Positions 7,936-20,673 are shown, numbered from the stretch's first letter. The stretch: 52,000 nucleotides of DNA from Thorsellia anophelis DSM 18579 (GCF_900111395.1 NZ_FOHV01000018.1:1-52000); one strand, 5' to 3'. Numbers and translations are program-made. The notes: a model not told the origin generated them from the letters alone.

Positions 7936-8520
7936 TTAATTTGCAACCATTTCTTTTTCAATCAGTAACATAAGGATATGGATAACTTTAATATGTATTT
8001 CTTGTGTACGATCTGCATAACCAAAATGGGGAACTCTGATTTCTATATCTGCACTACCATCCATTTTTCCGCCATCTTTTCCAGTAAGAGTAATGACTTT
8101 AATTTCTTTTTCACGAGCAGCTTTTATCGCTTGAATGATATTTTCTGAATTTCCCGAAGTTGATATTGCTAATAACACATCACCTTGCTTGCCTACTCCT
8201 TCTATAAAACGAGAAAAAATATAATTATATCCAAAATCATTACTAACACATGATATATGGCTTACATCTGAAATAGCAATTGCAGGGTAGGCTGGTCTAT
8301 TTTCTCTATATCGTCCCGTAAGCTCTTCTGCAAAATGCATGGCATCACAATGAGAGCCTCCATTTCCACAAGACATTACCTTACCACCACTTTTAAAACT
8401 ATCAGCTATCATAATAGCGGCTTGTTCAATCATCTGTAAATTATTTTTATCAGACATAAAAGCAGTTAATACATTTGCTGCTTCAGTTAATTCAGCTTCG
8501 ATAATATTTTGATATTGCAT
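7936..8520 (-). CDS. gmhA: phosphoheptose isomerase GmhA
   Basis: GmhA turns sedoheptulose 7-phosphate into D-glycero-D-manno-heptose 7-phosphate, the first step to ADP-heptose for the lipopolysaccharide inner core. The 194-residue product is of usual length (E. coli 192) and is a SIS-domain protein. It shows [22 protein letters not shown] (two adjoining blocks, about 50-71), the phosphate-binding STSGNSENI and the C-terminal [13 protein letters not shown] helix. GGAG precedes the ATG. It is the last gene of a leftward run, and its presence implies heptose-containing lipopolysaccharide or lipooligosaccharide. Confidence 0.95.
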   Translation of the reverse strand: MQYQNIIEAELTEAANVLTAFMSDKNNLQMIEQAAIMIADSFKSGGKVMSCGNGGSHCDAMHFAEELTGRYRENRPAYPAIAISDVSHISCVSNDFGYNYIFSRFIEGVGKQGDVLLAISTSGNSENIIQAIKAAREKEIKVITLTGKDGGKMDGSADIEIRVPHFGYADRTQEIHIKVIHILMLLIEKEMVAN

Positions 8521-8576
8521 ATTAATCTCCTTATCAAAATAAACAACGTGTGATCCATCATAAAAAAATAAAATAA

Positions 8577-9305
8577 TTATTGTTGATTTAATTGATTATA
8601 CAAAGCAATCGCTTCTTCATGAACCTTAATTTTACTTGCAATCAAATTAATTAACTGATTGTACCCTTCAGCTTGTTCTGCTGTTTTAAAATTTGGCTTT
8701 CCTTCAATATAATTAACACTATCCTTATAAGCAATCAAATAATTTCCCAATGAATTGACTTCTCTAGTTAAATCAATAATGCTATCTACTTGCAAAAGGA
8801 CTGGATTAGCTCTATCTTCAATAATTTTTTTGTAAGCTGCTTCATATACAACTTTTAAATCACTAGGGTAAACAGCATCTTTAATGGATTGATCTGCTTT
8901 ATTTTTTAATTTTTCAATATCACTTTTTAAAAAAAATATTTTTGCTAAATCATCGCTTAAAAGCGGTTGAGCCGTTGCATAATCTTCTGGAGCTTTGATG
9001 CTTCCTAAGTGTTCTATCATAGGATTAAAACTTGTTTGAATTGTTTGGTTAAATCCTTCTGAAAAATTTTTTAAAACAAGATAATCATTTGCATAATTTC
9101 CAATTTTATTTTTTTGATCTTCACTTAATTGAGGTAACGTATTACCTGCTCTCATAACTGTATTTTCTAAATAATCTATAAATGCTTTTCTATGTTCTAC
9201 TTCAGGATCGCTACAAGCACTCAATAACGTCAAAGATAAGAGCATTACAAAAAAAACAATGTATCGATTAAAAAATAAACGGTTTTTCATGACTATTTTA
9301 TCCAT
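8577..9305 (-). CDS. yiaF: YiaF-like lipoprotein (DUF3053)
   Basis: The 242-residue product has a signal sequence with lipobox LLSAC, so Cys31 should carry the lipid anchor. The start of the mature part, [22 protein letters not shown] (two blocks), and the later SPDYAT-like and AEGYNQLI regions match E. coli YiaF. In E. coli, yiaF also lies close to glyS, as here. The rest is probably helical. GAGG lies 9 bases before the ATG at 9305. Molecular function is unknown in E. coli too. Confidence 0.8.
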   Translation of the reverse strand: MDKIVMKNRLFFNRYIVFFVMLLSLTLLSACSDPEVEHRKAFIDYLENTVMRAGNTLPQLSEDQKNKIGNYANDYLVLKNFSEGFNQTIQTSFNPMIEHLGSIKAPEDYATAQPLLSDDLAKIFFLKSDIEKLKNKADQSIKDAVYPSDLKVVYEAAYKKIIEDRANPVLLQVDSIIDLTREVNSLGNYLIAYKDSVNYIEGKPNFKTAEQAEGYNQLINLIASKIKVHEEAIALYNQLNQQ

Positions 9306-9358
9306 TTCTTAATACCTCACAATACCCTCGGCAAGGTAAACATGCCAAAGATATAAAT

Positions 9359-11467
9359 TTATTGCAACAATGAAATATCTGCTATTTTTAAAAATAGCTC
9401 ACGCAATTGATTAAGTAATCTTAATCGATTAGTCTTAATATCTATATTTTCATCCATAACAAGCACATTATCAAAAAAATCATCAACATTTTCGCGTAGT
9501 TCAGCTAATTTTTCTAAAGCTAATTGGTAATCATTTTTCTCGAAAAGTGGTATGAGTTCATCTTTTATAACGACTAAATGTGTCGCTAATCTAGTTTCTT
9601 GCATGGATTGATAAAGAGCTGCTTGTGGCCCTTCTGACAAATCCACTTCAGATTTAGCTAATATATTCGATACTCTTTTATTCGCTGCAGCCAAAGCATT
9701 TGCAGCATCTAATGATCTAAAATAAGTAACAGCTTTTACACGCTTATCAAAATCCACAGGAGCAGTGGGTTTTCTCGCAAGTACAGATTGGATAGTATCT
9801 ATTGCGTAACCAGCATCTTGGTACCAAGATCTGAATCTGCCTAACATAAATTCAATAATCTCATCTTTTGCTTTTTTATTAGTCAGTTTATCCCCATATA
9901 AATCTATTGCTTGTTGAGACAATATAGATAAATCTAATGGCAATTCTTTTTCAACAATAATTCTAAGTATACCTAATGATGCACGTCTTAAGGCAAAAGG
10001 ATCTTTATCTCCTTTAGGATGTTGTCCTATGCCAAATATACCAGCTAAAGTATCCATTTTTTCAGCAATTGCTACAGAAGAAGCTATCAATGTTTTAGGT
10101 AGGTCATCGCCTGCAAATCTAGGTTGATACTGCTCTTTAATTGCAATTGCAACTTCCTCATTTTCGCCATCAAAACGAGCATAATGCATTCCCATTACAC
10201 CTTGTGTTTCAGTGAATTCAAATACCATATTAGTCAATAAATCACATTTTGAAAGCAAACCTGCACGGTAGGCAAGTTCAGGATCCGCACCTATTTTTTC
10301 TGCTATAGTCTTAGATAAAATAGCTATTCTCTCACTTTTGTCTTTAAGTGACCCTAATTGCTGTTGAAAAAGAACGGTTGATAGTCTTGGTAACCTATCA
10401 ATTAATTTTTGTTTGCGATCAGTGTTGAAGAAAAATTCTGCATCTGATAGCCTTGGTCGAACAACTTTTTCATTTCCTTCAATAATTTGACTAGGATCTT
10501 TAGATTCGATATTGGTGACAAAAATGAAATTAGGTAATAATTCTTTACTTTCCTTATGATAGACTGGAAAATACTTTTGATCACCTTTCATAGTATGAAC
10601 TAATGCTTCTGCTGGTACCGCTAAAAATTTCTCTTCAAATTTAGCAGTTAAAATAACAGGCCACTCAACTAAAGAGGTCACTTCTTCTAAGAGTGAATTA
10701 GATATATCAGCAATACCGCCTAGCGCATCGGCTGCTTTTTTTACTTCTTGCTCAATTAAATTTTTACGTTTCTCATAATCAACTAAAACAGAACCCTTTT
10801 CCAAAAGCTCACGTTCGTAGTCATTTGCATGTTTAAGTTCAAATTCAGATGCCCCCATAAATCGATGGCCTCTAATTACTCTATTTGATGATAAACCCAA
10901 CACTTCTCCTGATATAATCTCATCATCTAATAACATGGTTAAAGTGTGCACTGGTCTCACAAATTGTGTATCACTATTTCCCCAACGCATTAATTTAGGG
11001 ATAGGTAAACTATTTAACGCTTTTGTAACCATGTCAGGTATAAGATCTGATGTTTTAGCACCTTTTACAGTTGCTTTATGAATAAGCCATTCACCTTTAT
11101 CAGTTTTGACTATTTTTGCATCTTTAATGTCAATACCACAGCCTTTTGCCCATCCTAATGCTGCTTTAGAAGGATTACCATCTTGATCATAAGCTTGACT
11201 GATAGCTGGTCCTTTCTTTTCAATTTCTCTATCACCTTGAGCTTTACTAATTTTATCAACGAGTAAAGCTAATCTTCTTGGACTTGCATACCAAGTAACT
11301 TGTTCATGATTGATCTCAGCGTCATCTAGCATAATCTTAAAATTTTCAGAAAATGCAGTTGCTAACGTTTTTAATGCTTTTGGAGGTAACTCTTCAGTAC
11401 CTAGTTCTATCAGTAAAGTTGCATGTTGATTCATAGTTAATTTATCATTACTTTTATTTAGAGACAT
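9359..11467 (-). CDS. glyS: glycyl-tRNA synthetase beta subunit
   Basis: GlyS is the tRNA-binding subunit of the alpha2beta2 glycyl-tRNA synthetase. The 702-residue protein has the start [19 protein letters not shown], the [15 protein letters not shown] region, an HD-domain-like FAGDDLPKT segment and a C-terminal DALR-type anticodon domain. Length is close to E. coli GlyS (689). The upstream start at 11467 has GAGG 8 bases before it; a second ATG 11 codons later aligns better with E. coli but lacks a ribosome binding site. It follows glyQ by 55 bases, the usual two-gene operon. Confidence 0.96.
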   Translation of the reverse strand: MSLNKSNDKLTMNQHATLLIELGTEELPPKALKTLATAFSENFKIMLDDAEINHEQVTWYASPRRLALLVDKISKAQGDREIEKKGPAISQAYDQDGNPSKAALGWAKGCGIDIKDAKIVKTDKGEWLIHKATVKGAKTSDLIPDMVTKALNSLPIPKLMRWGNSDTQFVRPVHTLTMLLDDEIISGEVLGLSSNRVIRGHRFMGASEFELKHANDYERELLEKGSVLVDYEKRKNLIEQEVKKAADALGGIADISNSLLEEVTSLVEWPVILTAKFEEKFLAVPAEALVHTMKGDQKYFPVYHKESKELLPNFIFVTNIESKDPSQIIEGNEKVVRPRLSDAEFFFNTDRKQKLIDRLPRLSTVLFQQQLGSLKDKSERIAILSKTIAEKIGADPELAYRAGLLSKCDLLTNMVFEFTETQGVMGMHYARFDGENEEVAIAIKEQYQPRFAGDDLPKTLIASSVAIAEKMDTLAGIFGIGQHPKGDKDPFALRRASLGILRIIVEKELPLDLSILSQQAIDLYGDKLTNKKAKDEIIEFMLGRFRSWYQDAGYAIDTIQSVLARKPTAPVDFDKRVKAVTYFRSLDAANALAAANKRVSNILAKSEVDLSEGPQAALYQSMQETRLATHLVVIKDELIPLFEKNDYQLALEKLAELRENVDDFFDNVLVMDENIDIKTNRLRLLNQLRELFLKIADISLLQ

Positions 11468-11522
11468 TATTTGAGCCTCGACGAAGATGTTTATTTATCC
11501 ATAAATAACTTAAAATTTAAGT

Positions 11523-12428
11523 TTATTTCTGGCAAAGTGGGAATCCTAATGCTTCTCTAGATGCATAGTAAGCTTCAGCGACCGATTTAGTTAACGTCCT
11601 AATTCTTAAAATATAACGTTGCCTTTCTGTCACAGAAATAGCTTTACGTGCATCAAGTAAGTTGAATGTATGCGCTGCTTTTAATATTCTTTCATAAGCA
11701 GGTAATGGTAATGGATTTTCTAAAGATAATAACTTTTGTGCTTCTTTTTCATATTCTTCAAAGCAGTAAAATAAAAAATCTACATTCGCATATTCAAAAT
11801 TATAGGTTGATTGCTCAACTTCATTTTGATGGTAGATATCGCCATAAGTTGTTTTACCAAATGGACCATTATTCCAAACAAGATCGTAAACGCTATCTAC
11901 CCCTTGAATATACATAGCTAAGCGCTCTAAACCATACGTTATTTCTCCAGTAACTGGTTTACATTCAAGACCACCAACTTGTTGAAAATAAGTAAATTGT
12001 GTTACTTCCATTCCATTTAGCCAAATTTCCCATCCTAATCCCCATGCTCCTAGTGTTGGATTTTCCCAATTATCTTCTACAAATCTTATATCGTGGATTA
12101 GTGGGTCAATCCCTAATGCTCTTAAAGACCCAAGGTAGAGTTCTTGAATATTATCAGGTGAAGGCTTCAAAATGACTTGGAATTGATAATAATGCTGAAG
12201 CCGGTTAGGATTTTCACCATAACGACCATCTGTAGGTCGTCTTGACGGTTGTACATAAGCTGCAGATATTGGTTCTGGTCCAAGCGCTCTTAAGCATGTA
12301 ATAGGGTGTGATGTTCCAGCACCAACTTCCATATCAAGTGGTTGAACAATTGTGCATCCTTGTTGAGCCCAATAGTCTTGGAGAATAAGAATAAGGCCTT
12401 GAAATGTTTTTATATCAAATTTTTGCAT
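11523..12428 (-). CDS. glyQ: glycyl-tRNA synthetase alpha subunit
   Basis: GlyQ is the catalytic subunit that activates glycine. The 301-residue product reads [20 protein letters not shown] at the start and contains [36 protein letters not shown] and [18 protein letters not shown], all near-identical to E. coli GlyQ (303 residues). An in-frame TTG at 12461 would add 11 residues, but the family begins at this ATG. The Shine-Dalgarno sequence is weak. First gene of the glyQ-glyS operon. Confidence 0.97.
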   Translation of the reverse strand: MQKFDIKTFQGLILILQDYWAQQGCTIVQPLDMEVGAGTSHPITCLRALGPEPISAAYVQPSRRPTDGRYGENPNRLQHYYQFQVILKPSPDNIQELYLGSLRALGIDPLIHDIRFVEDNWENPTLGAWGLGWEIWLNGMEVTQFTYFQQVGGLECKPVTGEITYGLERLAMYIQGVDSVYDLVWNNGPFGKTTYGDIYHQNEVEQSTYNFEYANVDFLFYCFEEYEKEAQKLLSLENPLPLPAYERILKAAHTFNLLDARKAISVTERQRYILRIRTLTKSVAEAYYASREALGFPLCQK

Positions 12429-12777
12429 AATAGTTTTATGATAACTTAAGGTGATTAACAATTAATTTGGTTACTCAAAAATTAGTACCCAAACAAAAAA
12501 GATTAGTATCGTAGTATCCTTAAAGTATAGCGTGTTAGTCAAAAAGTTTCAGATATTTTTATCAAAACATTTAAAAGATAGCAACAATGTGGCTTAAAAA
12601 ATAGGTTAACAAACTGTTTATTAAAATAATTTATTAGTTTATGAGTTATTAGTGAAATTATTTAGTTAGAAAACAATTATTAATTATAACAATCACTTAA
12701 TTGTATCTTATTTTTAATTTTAAGCTTATATATCAATAATTTAAATTAAGTTATAACTACACATTTTGATAACTTTA
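12429..12777. other. glyQ/yoaA intergenic region
   Basis: These 349 AT-rich bases lie between two leftward genes and hold no gene. The glyQ promoter should be here. One candidate on the minus strand is TTGACT followed by GATACT after 18 bases (about 12544-12515). No U-tract terminator for yoaA stands out. Confidence 0.35.
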
Positions 12778-14745
12778 TCACTTATTTTTTTCACTTAAAA
12801 ATTTCATCACTTTATGTAAATCACGTGTTCTTGTCATTGAGGGTAAGCTTTTTATGAATTGACTACCATAGTGTTTTATTACTAATCTATTATCACAAAT
12901 AATAATTACTCCATGATCTTGTGCATCTCTAATTAAACGGCCTACACCTTGTTTTAAAGTGATAATAGCCTCTGGTATTTGAATTTCTTCAAAAGCATTC
13001 AAACCTCTTAACATTGCATCTTCAATCTTAGCTTTTAATATCGGATCATCAGGAGATTGGAATGGGAGCTTATCAATAATAACACATGATAAAATATCTC
13101 CTTTTATATCAATACCCTCCCAAAAACTATTAGTTGCTAACAGTAATCCATTGCCAGATTCAATAAATTTTTCTAATAATTTGCTTTTACTCATTTCACC
13201 TTGTACGAAGAGAGTAAAGTTATTAATTGTTTTGCGAAATTCAACTGCAAGAGATTTTAACATTAGATGTGACGTACATAAGAAAAAACATCTTCCTCGA
13301 TTCATTTCAATAATAGGTTTTAATATATTAACTAATTGATGAGCTGATTCTGAATGATTTTGAGCTAAAAGATATCTTGGCACATATAAAAGACTTTGAT
13401 TTTGATAGTCAAATGGACTATCAAAAATTGCTGTTTTAGCTAATGTTAAGCCTATTTTATTATTAAAATACTGAAATGAATTATTTGTTGTTAATGTTGC
13501 AGAGGTAAATATCCAGCATCTCTTTTCTTTAAATACTAATTCATTAATCATAGGTGCTACGGATAATGGTGTACAAGCAAAAGTAAAGTTTGAACGATTG
13601 ACTTCAAACCAATAGCTATAGCCTTGCATATTTGTTTGATTTAATTTATTTAAAAAATTTAATGCCTTATCTAATCGCTCATAACAGCTTTCTATCAATT
13701 CATTTCTAATTGAGATAGTTGAACAAACTTCTTTTGAAAAATTAAGTGCGTCTAATAGTTTATTAATTAATGGTTTGATTTCTTTGTGATTTTTTATTAT
13801 ATGAAAATTCCCTTTACTATTATCACCAAGTACTAGTCTTAATTGTTTAATTGTTTGTAGCAGATAATCTGAACTTGTTTGAAGTTGTTTTACATCTCTT
13901 AATTGTGTTCTATATGATAATTGTAAATCATCTGCAATGCTATAAAGCTGCTTACTAGATAACTGTTCTCCATAGTATTGACATGCTATATCAGGTACTT
14001 GATGTGCTTCATCAAAAATTAAAACATCCATATCAGGTATAATTTTTCCAAATCCATTTGTTTTTAAAGAAATATCTGCAAAAAAAAGATGATGGTTAAC
14101 AATAACAACATTTGCATCTAATGCTCTTTTTCTGATTTGGTTAACAAAACAATCTTCATATCTAGGGCAACTAGCTCCTAAACAATTATCATTAGTGCTT
14201 GTTAAAAATGACCAAATAAAATTATCTTCAGTAATATCATAACATTGTGAAATATCACCTGTTGATGTGCTTATAGACCAGTTTTTAATTTGTACAATTG
14301 AGGATAAAAAAGTTTTATCGATTAGATTACTAGATTGCATATACTGGTCAAGTTTTTCTAAACAAAGGTAATTACTCCGGCCTTTTAGTAAAACTACATT
14401 TTGAATTTCTATAGCTTTATCATATGCTAAGCTTTCTTTTTTTAGTGCGTTTAGTATTAATGGTAAATCTTTATTAAATAATTGATCTTGTAAAGCCTTA
14501 GAACCTGTAGAGATTAAAATTTTTTGATTAGATCTTAATGCTGGTAATAAATACGCAAATGTTTTACCTATTCCTGTACCAGCTTCAGCAATTAGTATTG
14601 ATTTACTTTGGATACTTTCAGCTATAAGTTCAGCTAAATCTGCTTGTGATTTTCTATGAATAAAATTTTCTATACTATGAGCTAGTAGTCCATTTTTAGA
14701 AAAATCTTGTAATATTAATCTTTTATAATTTTCCATCTCTTTCAT
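12778..14745 (-). CDS. yoaA: DinG-family ATP-dependent DNA helicase YoaA
   Basis: YoaA is an XPD/DinG-type superfamily 2 helicase that acts with the polymerase III chi subunit in DNA repair. The 655-residue product has Walker A EAGTGIGKT (54-62), ISTGSKALQDQL, and four cysteines placed for a [4Fe-4S] cluster (128, 188, 193, 199). It also has DEAH (245-248), SATLT and the motif VI block LKQGVGRLIRD. Similarity to E. coli YoaA (636 residues) is higher than to DinG. It starts next to the candidate origin, leftward. No LexA box is seen upstream. Confidence 0.92.
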   Translation of the reverse strand: MKEMENYKRLILQDFSKNGLLAHSIENFIHRKSQADLAELIAESIQSKSILIAEAGTGIGKTFAYLLPALRSNQKILISTGSKALQDQLFNKDLPLILNALKKESLAYDKAIEIQNVVLLKGRSNYLCLEKLDQYMQSSNLIDKTFLSSIVQIKNWSISTSTGDISQCYDITEDNFIWSFLTSTNDNCLGASCPRYEDCFVNQIRKRALDANVVIVNHHLFFADISLKTNGFGKIIPDMDVLIFDEAHQVPDIACQYYGEQLSSKQLYSIADDLQLSYRTQLRDVKQLQTSSDYLLQTIKQLRLVLGDNSKGNFHIIKNHKEIKPLINKLLDALNFSKEVCSTISIRNELIESCYERLDKALNFLNKLNQTNMQGYSYWFEVNRSNFTFACTPLSVAPMINELVFKEKRCWIFTSATLTTNNSFQYFNNKIGLTLAKTAIFDSPFDYQNQSLLYVPRYLLAQNHSESAHQLVNILKPIIEMNRGRCFFLCTSHLMLKSLAVEFRKTINNFTLFVQGEMSKSKLLEKFIESGNGLLLATNSFWEGIDIKGDILSCVIIDKLPFQSPDDPILKAKIEDAMLRGLNAFEEIQIPEAIITLKQGVGRLIRDAQDHGVIIICDNRLVIKHYGSQFIKSLPSMTRTRDLHKVMKFLSEKNK

Positions 14746-15697
14746 ACTAATTGAGTTAAGAGCCTATTTGTCAATTTAATATACTCCATATTGATTGTTT
14801 GTTTTACATTTTTTTGCTCAAACTTAAATTTAGTGAATTTGAATTTTTATATTACGTGCTATTATTTTTTTTAGTCTCTTAACTAATAGTATTTATATCT
14901 TTTTTCTTTTTTTATTTTTACTACTATTACATAGATGAAAAACTGTTGATAAGCATATTTTTTTATTTTAATACATAAGGTTAATAGAGTTAAATGTTGT
15001 CGATAAACTGTGGTTGTATCCTGCCAAAAGCTGTGGGTAAAATAGCTATTTATCCACAGATTGATAATCACATCGACTTATTCATCATTTATAAAAGAGT
15101 TATACATGAGATTAAAGGTAGTTACCCCCAAGCAAACAGGTTAAAATTCATACAAAATCATTGACCTTATTTTTATGTATAAATATTGTATATCATGATA
15201 TTAAAGGTGTTAATAATCTGTGAGAAAAAATACTTGAATGGGCTTCTGTTGATAACTTGCTTAGTTATACATCAGTTATTATAGGTTTATATTGTCATTA
15301 TTAACAAGATTTAATGTATATAATCTAATTGTTTTTATAGTAAAAAAATCACTTATGCACAGAAAATGATAAAGGTAATAACAAAAATAATAAAAAAGAA
15401 AAATACTTTAAAATAGTTAAACAGTTCTATTTTTCAAATTGTATAAGAAAAAATCTAAATAACAAAAATTGTTCAATAAGTGATCTTGATAAAATTTTCA
15501 TAAGACTTAGTGCTTAATTTCCTAACGTAGTGTATATTTCAAGGCTAAAATTAAGTACTTAAAAATCATGCTTATTTTTTTAAAATATTGATAAATAAAA
15601 TATTATACACAATTTGATTGATTTTTATACAAGTTTATTTTAAAGCTAACTTATTTTTAATTAACCAGAATGTATATAAAACCGAAGGATAAAAAGA
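14746..15697. other. candidate chromosomal replication origin (oriC)
   Basis: The 952-base AT-rich stretch has no gene. DnaA-box-like 9-mers are: TTATCCACA (15050-15058, perfect), TTATACACA (15603-15611), TTATGCACA (15353-15361), TTACCCACA (minus, 15032-15040), TTATCGACA (minus, 14998-15006), TTATCAACA (minus, 14944-14952 and 15247-15255), TTATACATG (15100-15108) and TTATACATC (15265-15273). It lies directly upstream of mnmG, the oriC position in enterics, and flanking genes diverge from it. The part at about 15400-15690 is the most AT-rich and could be the unwinding element. Only one GATC occurs (15482-15485). The origin call is inference from position and box clustering. Confidence 0.72.
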
Positions 15698-17608
15698 ATG
15701 CTTTACCCAGAAAAATTTGATGTCATCGTTGTAGGTGGAGGTCATGCAGGTACTGAAGCTGCAATGGCCAGTGCAAGGATGAAACTAAAAACTTTACTTT
15801 TAACTCATAATATAGACACATTAGGTCAAATGTCTTGTAATCCAGCAATTGGTGGAATAGGTAAAGGTCATTTAGTTAAAGAGATCGATGCAATGGGTGG
15901 GTTAATGGCAAAAGCTATTGATCATGCTGGTATACAATTTAGGATTCTCAATAGCAGTAAAGGTCCAGCTGTAAGATCTACTAGAGCACAAGCAGATAGA
16001 GTTTTATATAAACAATACATAAGACAAGCATTAGAAAATCAAGAAAATCTCATTATTTTTCAACAACCTGTTGATGACATTATAATAGAAAATGATATCG
16101 TAACAGGTGTAAAAACTCAGATGGGTTTAATTTTTTCTACTAAAACAGTAGTATTAACTGTTGGAACATTTTTAAATGGTAAAATTCATATTGGAATGGA
16201 AAACTATAGTGGTGGTAGAGCTGGTGATCCACCTGCTATTACATTAGCAAATAGATTAAGGGATTTAAATTTAAGAACGGATAGACTCAAAACAGGGACA
16301 CCACCAAGAATTGATGCTAGAACAATTGATTTTAGCAAGTTAGGTATTCAAGGTGGAGATGATCCCTTACCTGTTTTTTCTTTCATGGGTAATGTTAACC
16401 AGCACCCACAACAAATGCCATGCTATATTACGCACACAAATAATAAAACCCATGATGTAATAAGAGAAAATTTAGATAGAAGTCCTATGTATGCTGGTGT
16501 AATTGAAGGTGTAGGAGCAAGATATTGTCCTTCAATTGAAGATAAAATAATGCGTTTTGCAGATAAAGATTCCCATCAAGTATTCTTGGAACCAGAAGGA
16601 TTAACCAGCAATGAAATTTATCCTAATGGTATCTCTACAAGCTTACCTTTTGATGTTCAATTCAAAATCGTACGTTCATTACCAGGCTTAGAAAATGCAA
16701 ATATTATGAGACCTGGTTATGCAATTGAATATGATTATTTTGATCCAAGAGATTTAAAACCATCTTTAGAAAGTAAGTTTATACATGGTTTATTTTTTGC
16801 AGGCCAAATTAACGGAACGACTGGATATGAAGAAGCAGCTGCACAAGGGTTAGTTGCTGGTATCAATGCTGGACGTTATGCACAAAATATGGAAGCTTGG
16901 ATAGTAAAACGTGATCAAGCTTACATTGGAGTATTAGTAGATGATTTATGCACACTAGGAACTAAAGAACCCTACCGTATGTTTACATCAAGAGCCGAAT
17001 ATAGACTAATGCTTAGAGAAGATAACGCTGATTCTCGTTTAACACCTATTGCTAAAGAAATGGGGTTAGTAGATGAAAATAGATGGCAGAGTTTTAATGA
17101 AAAAATGGAATCAATAGAAAAAGAAAAATCAAGAATAAAATCAATATTGATCCATCCAGCAATGAAAGATATTGAAACGTTTAACTCATTACTTTCAGCT
17201 CCATTGAGTAAAGAAGCAACAGGTGAGGAACTATTAAGAAGACCAGATATGACTTATGATAAATTAACAAGTCATGCTTACTTTTCACCAGCTGTTGAGA
17301 ACCAACATGTTAGAGAACAAGTTGAAATACAAGCAAAATATCAAGGGTATATTGTGCGTCAAATGGAAGAAATAGAAAGGCAAGATAGAAATGAAAATAC
17401 TCCTTTACCCATTGATATAGACTACAATTTAATTAAAGGATTATCAAAAGAAGTTATTAGCAAATTGAATGAACATAAACCTGTATCAATAGGTCAAGCA
17501 TCAAGAATTTCAGGTATTACACCTGCTGCAATTTCTATTCTTTTAGTCTGGCTTAAAAAAAATAGTGAGATAAGAAAAAATTTAGGAAAAGCTAACATAA
17601 ATAATTAA
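15698..17608 (+). CDS. mnmG: tRNA modification enzyme MnmG (GidA)
   Basis: MnmG is the FAD-containing partner of MnmE that installs carboxymethylaminomethyl groups on wobble uridine 34. The 636-residue length is typical (E. coli 629). It has the FAD-binding GGGHAGTE (13-20), [12 protein letters not shown], the GidA signature around GGRAGDPPA and LKTGTPPRI, the PCYITHTN cysteine, [17 protein letters not shown] and the C-terminal helical MnmE-binding domain. AAGGA lies 8 bases before the ATG. First gene right of the candidate origin, followed by rsmG, as in enterics. Confidence 0.97.
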   Translation: MLYPEKFDVIVVGGGHAGTEAAMASARMKLKTLLLTHNIDTLGQMSCNPAIGGIGKGHLVKEIDAMGGLMAKAIDHAGIQFRILNSSKGPAVRSTRAQADRVLYKQYIRQALENQENLIIFQQPVDDIIIENDIVTGVKTQMGLIFSTKTVVLTVGTFLNGKIHIGMENYSGGRAGDPPAITLANRLRDLNLRTDRLKTGTPPRIDARTIDFSKLGIQGGDDPLPVFSFMGNVNQHPQQMPCYITHTNNKTHDVIRENLDRSPMYAGVIEGVGARYCPSIEDKIMRFADKDSHQVFLEPEGLTSNEIYPNGISTSLPFDVQFKIVRSLPGLENANIMRPGYAIEYDYFDPRDLKPSLESKFIHGLFFAGQINGTTGYEEAAAQGLVAGINAGRYAQNMEAWIVKRDQAYIGVLVDDLCTLGTKEPYRMFTSRAEYRLMLREDNADSRLTPIAKEMGLVDENRWQSFNEKMESIEKEKSRIKSILIHPAMKDIETFNSLLSAPLSKEATGEELLRRPDMTYDKLTSHAYFSPAVENQHVREQVEIQAKYQGYIVRQMEEIERQDRNENTPLPIDIDYNLIKGLSKEVISKLNEHKPVSIGQASRISGITPAAISILLVWLKKNSEIRKNLGKANINN

Positions 17609-17623
17609 TAAGAGATTTTGCTC

Positions 17624-18250
17624 GTGAGAGAAACACTAATCAAATTGCTACTAGAAGCTAAAATACAATCCACAGACCAACAAATTGATCAGTGGATTAC
17701 TTATGTACATTTGCTCGACAAATGGAACAAAGCCTATAATTTAACATCAGTCCGTAATCCACTCGAAATGTTAAGTAAACATATTGTTGATAGTTTATTA
17801 ATTACACCCTATTTAGTTGGTAAGAGGATGATTGATGTTGGCACAGGCCCTGGCTTACCAGGGATTGTTCTTGCAATTTTTTTTCCAGATAAGAAATTTG
17901 TTTTATTAGATAGTTTAGGTAAACGAATTCGTTTTTTAACTGAAACTGTTAATCAGCTAAAATTAAATAATGTACAAATAATTCACTCTAGGGTTGAGTT
18001 ATATCAACCAGATGAACTTTTTGATGGCATCATTAGTCGCGCATTTGCATCTCTGAATGATATGATTAATTGGTGTTATCACTTATCTGCACCTAGTGGT
18101 GTTTTTTATGCAATGAAAGGGACTTTACCAACTGATGAAATTGAAAAAATAGAATCCAAAGATTTTATTGTGACTGAAAAGATTATGCTAAATTTACCTG
18201 GGAGTAATGTTGAAAGACATTTAATCAAAATAATTAAAAAAGTGATCTAG
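17624..18250 (+). CDS. rsmG: 16S rRNA (guanine-527-N7)-methyltransferase RsmG (GidB)
   Basis: RsmG methylates G527 of 16S rRNA. The SAM-binding motif DVGTGPGLPG, DSLGKRIRFL and SRAFASLNDM match E. coli RsmG (207 residues). The start chosen is GTG at 17624 because AGAGA lies 8 bases upstream; an in-frame TTG at 17618 is too near that site. Product 208 residues. Gap to mnmG is 15 bases, so they are probably co-transcribed. Confidence 0.94.
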   Translation: MRETLIKLLLEAKIQSTDQQIDQWITYVHLLDKWNKAYNLTSVRNPLEMLSKHIVDSLLITPYLVGKRMIDVGTGPGLPGIVLAIFFPDKKFVLLDSLGKRIRFLTETVNQLKLNNVQIIHSRVELYQPDELFDGIISRAFASLNDMINWCYHLSAPSGVFYAMKGTLPTDEIEKIESKDFIVTEKIMLNLPGSNVERHLIKIIKKVI

Positions 18251-18367
18251 ATCACATAAATTTAATATCTAATTAAGTGGTTTTATAAAAAAGTGATGAA
18301 AATTTTATCAAAATGCTAAAATTTAGATAAAAAAATGGTAAAAGTCATCATTTTTAAAGATTAAGCG

Positions 18368-18402
18368 TTGAATTCATACCAATCAAACGTATAATTCACG
18401 AA
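18368..18402 (+). promoter_or_regulatory. candidate promoter of the atp operon
   Basis: TTGAAT (18368-18373), a 16-base spacer and perfect TATAAT (18390-18395) lie 73 bases before atpI, in the only long gap (217 bases) between rsmG and atpI. A separate operon promoter at this position is known in E. coli. Confidence 0.7.
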
Positions 18403-18467
18403 ATTTAAGTAAAGTTATAGATATGGCTAAATATTAACCTGTTAATAACTTATTTTAAGGTAAATTT

Positions 18468-18836
18468 ATGTCTAACTTATTTTATCTAAAAAATAGCATA
18501 ATCAACTTTGCCTTAGCTAGTATTGCATCACTTTTGTTATCATTTTATGAGATTAATTGGGGGTTAGCATTTATAATTGGTGCATTAGCTTATATAACTC
18601 CAAATGTAATTTTTTTTACATTAGCGTGGCTAGGTGATGTAAACCAAACCATTATAAAGGGTATTGCAATACGTTATTTTGTAATGATTTTTATTAAGTA
18701 TTTGATAATTGTTGTTTTATTTGGTTTTAGTTTGGGTTTTTTTGGTTTTCCTCTATTACCACTATTAGCGGGATATTTTGCTTCATTACTGTATCAAGTG
18801 CTTTATGCACTATTCGCTAAACAAACTGCAATATGA
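18468..18836 (+). CDS. atpI: ATP synthase assembly protein AtpI
   Basis: AtpI is a small, weakly conserved membrane protein that helps assemble the c-ring. The 122-residue product shows four hydrophobic segments (about 11-30, 33-55, 66-90 and 94-117), and its place as first gene of the operon agrees with E. coli. AAGG lies 7 bases before the ATG. Identification rests on position and topology more than on sequence motifs. Confidence 0.88.
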   Translation: MSNLFYLKNSIINFALASIASLLLSFYEINWGLAFIIGALAYITPNVIFFTLAWLGDVNQTIIKGIAIRYFVMIFIKYLIIVVLFGFSLGFFGFPLLPLLAGYFASLLYQVLYALFAKQTAI

Positions 18837-18863
18837 TTTATGGTTTAGTAATATTAACATTAA

Positions 18864-19664
<801 letters not shown>

Positions 19665-19727
19665 TCTAAGTTAGAATATTAATATCATTCTATGGTTATA
19701 ATCATTAAAAAACAATAGTTTGGTAGT

Positions 19728-20052
<325 letters not shown>

Positions 20053-20114
20053 TTCTTATTTAACAATAAGCAAGTCTTAGCGTTAATTAAAAATATAAAT
20101 TAAGCAAAGTTAGT

Positions 20115-20147
20115 GACAATGTTTTTTAAACATTGTCTTAAGACAAT
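20115..20147 (+). promoter_or_regulatory. overlapping alternative hairpins in the atpE-atpF spacer
   Basis: GACAATGTTT (20115-20124) pairs with AAACATTGTC (20128-20137). The second arm also begins the perfect palindrome ATTGTCTTAAGACAAT (20132-20147), so the two foldings exclude each other. Position after atpE suggests mRNA stabilisation or processing, as inference. Confidence 0.45.
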
Positions 20148-20188
20148 ATTGGATAATCATTAAGCAACGATAAATGAGGTAGTTCCTT

Positions 20189-20659
20189 GTGGATATAAAT
20201 TTAACAATCCTCGGTCAAGCTATATGTTTTTTCTTGTTTGTTTTGTTCTGTATGAAGTTTGTCTGGCCACCGATTATAGGTGCCATAGAAAAACGCCAGA
20301 AAGAAATAGCTGATGGACTTGCGTCTGCTCAGCAAGGCAAAAAAGAGATGGAACAAGCGAAGGCTGATGTGAACGATCAAATCAATAAAGCTAAAGCGGA
20401 AGCATTAGTGATTGTTGAGCAAGCGAATAAACGTCGTGCGCAAATTATTGATCAAGCTAGATTAGAAGCTGAAGATGAGCGCAGTAAAATACTGCAGCAA
20501 GCTAAAGCAGAAGTTGAAGCTGAACGTGCAAAAGCAAAAGATGAATTACGTAAGCAGGTTGCTAGATTAGCAATAGCTGGTGCTGAAAAAATTATTGAAC
20601 GCTCAATAGATGAATCAGCAAATAGCGATATTGTTGATAAACTTGTTGCTGAACTTTAA
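20189..20659 (+). CDS. atpF: ATP synthase Fo subunit b
   Basis: Subunit b is the peripheral stalk. The 156-residue length is the same as in E. coli. It has one N-terminal membrane helix (about 5-26) and then a long charged helix rich in Ala, Glu and Lys that forms the dimeric coiled coil. The start is GTG at 20189 with GAGG 9 bases upstream. The weaker start may help lower b relative to c. Confidence 0.95.
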   Translation: MDINLTILGQAICFFLFVLFCMKFVWPPIIGAIEKRQKEIADGLASAQQGKKEMEQAKADVNDQINKAKAEALVIVEQANKRRAQIIDQARLEAEDERSKILQQAKAEVEAERAKAKDELRKQVARLAIAGAEKIIERSIDESANSDIVDKLVAEL

Positions 20660-20673
20660 GGAGGATGGGGCAT

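Noticed and set aside
14883-15071. Minus-strand 62-codon open frame inside the candidate origin
   Set aside because: Composition follows the AT-rich origin sequence and it covers several DnaA boxes; no ribosome binding site.
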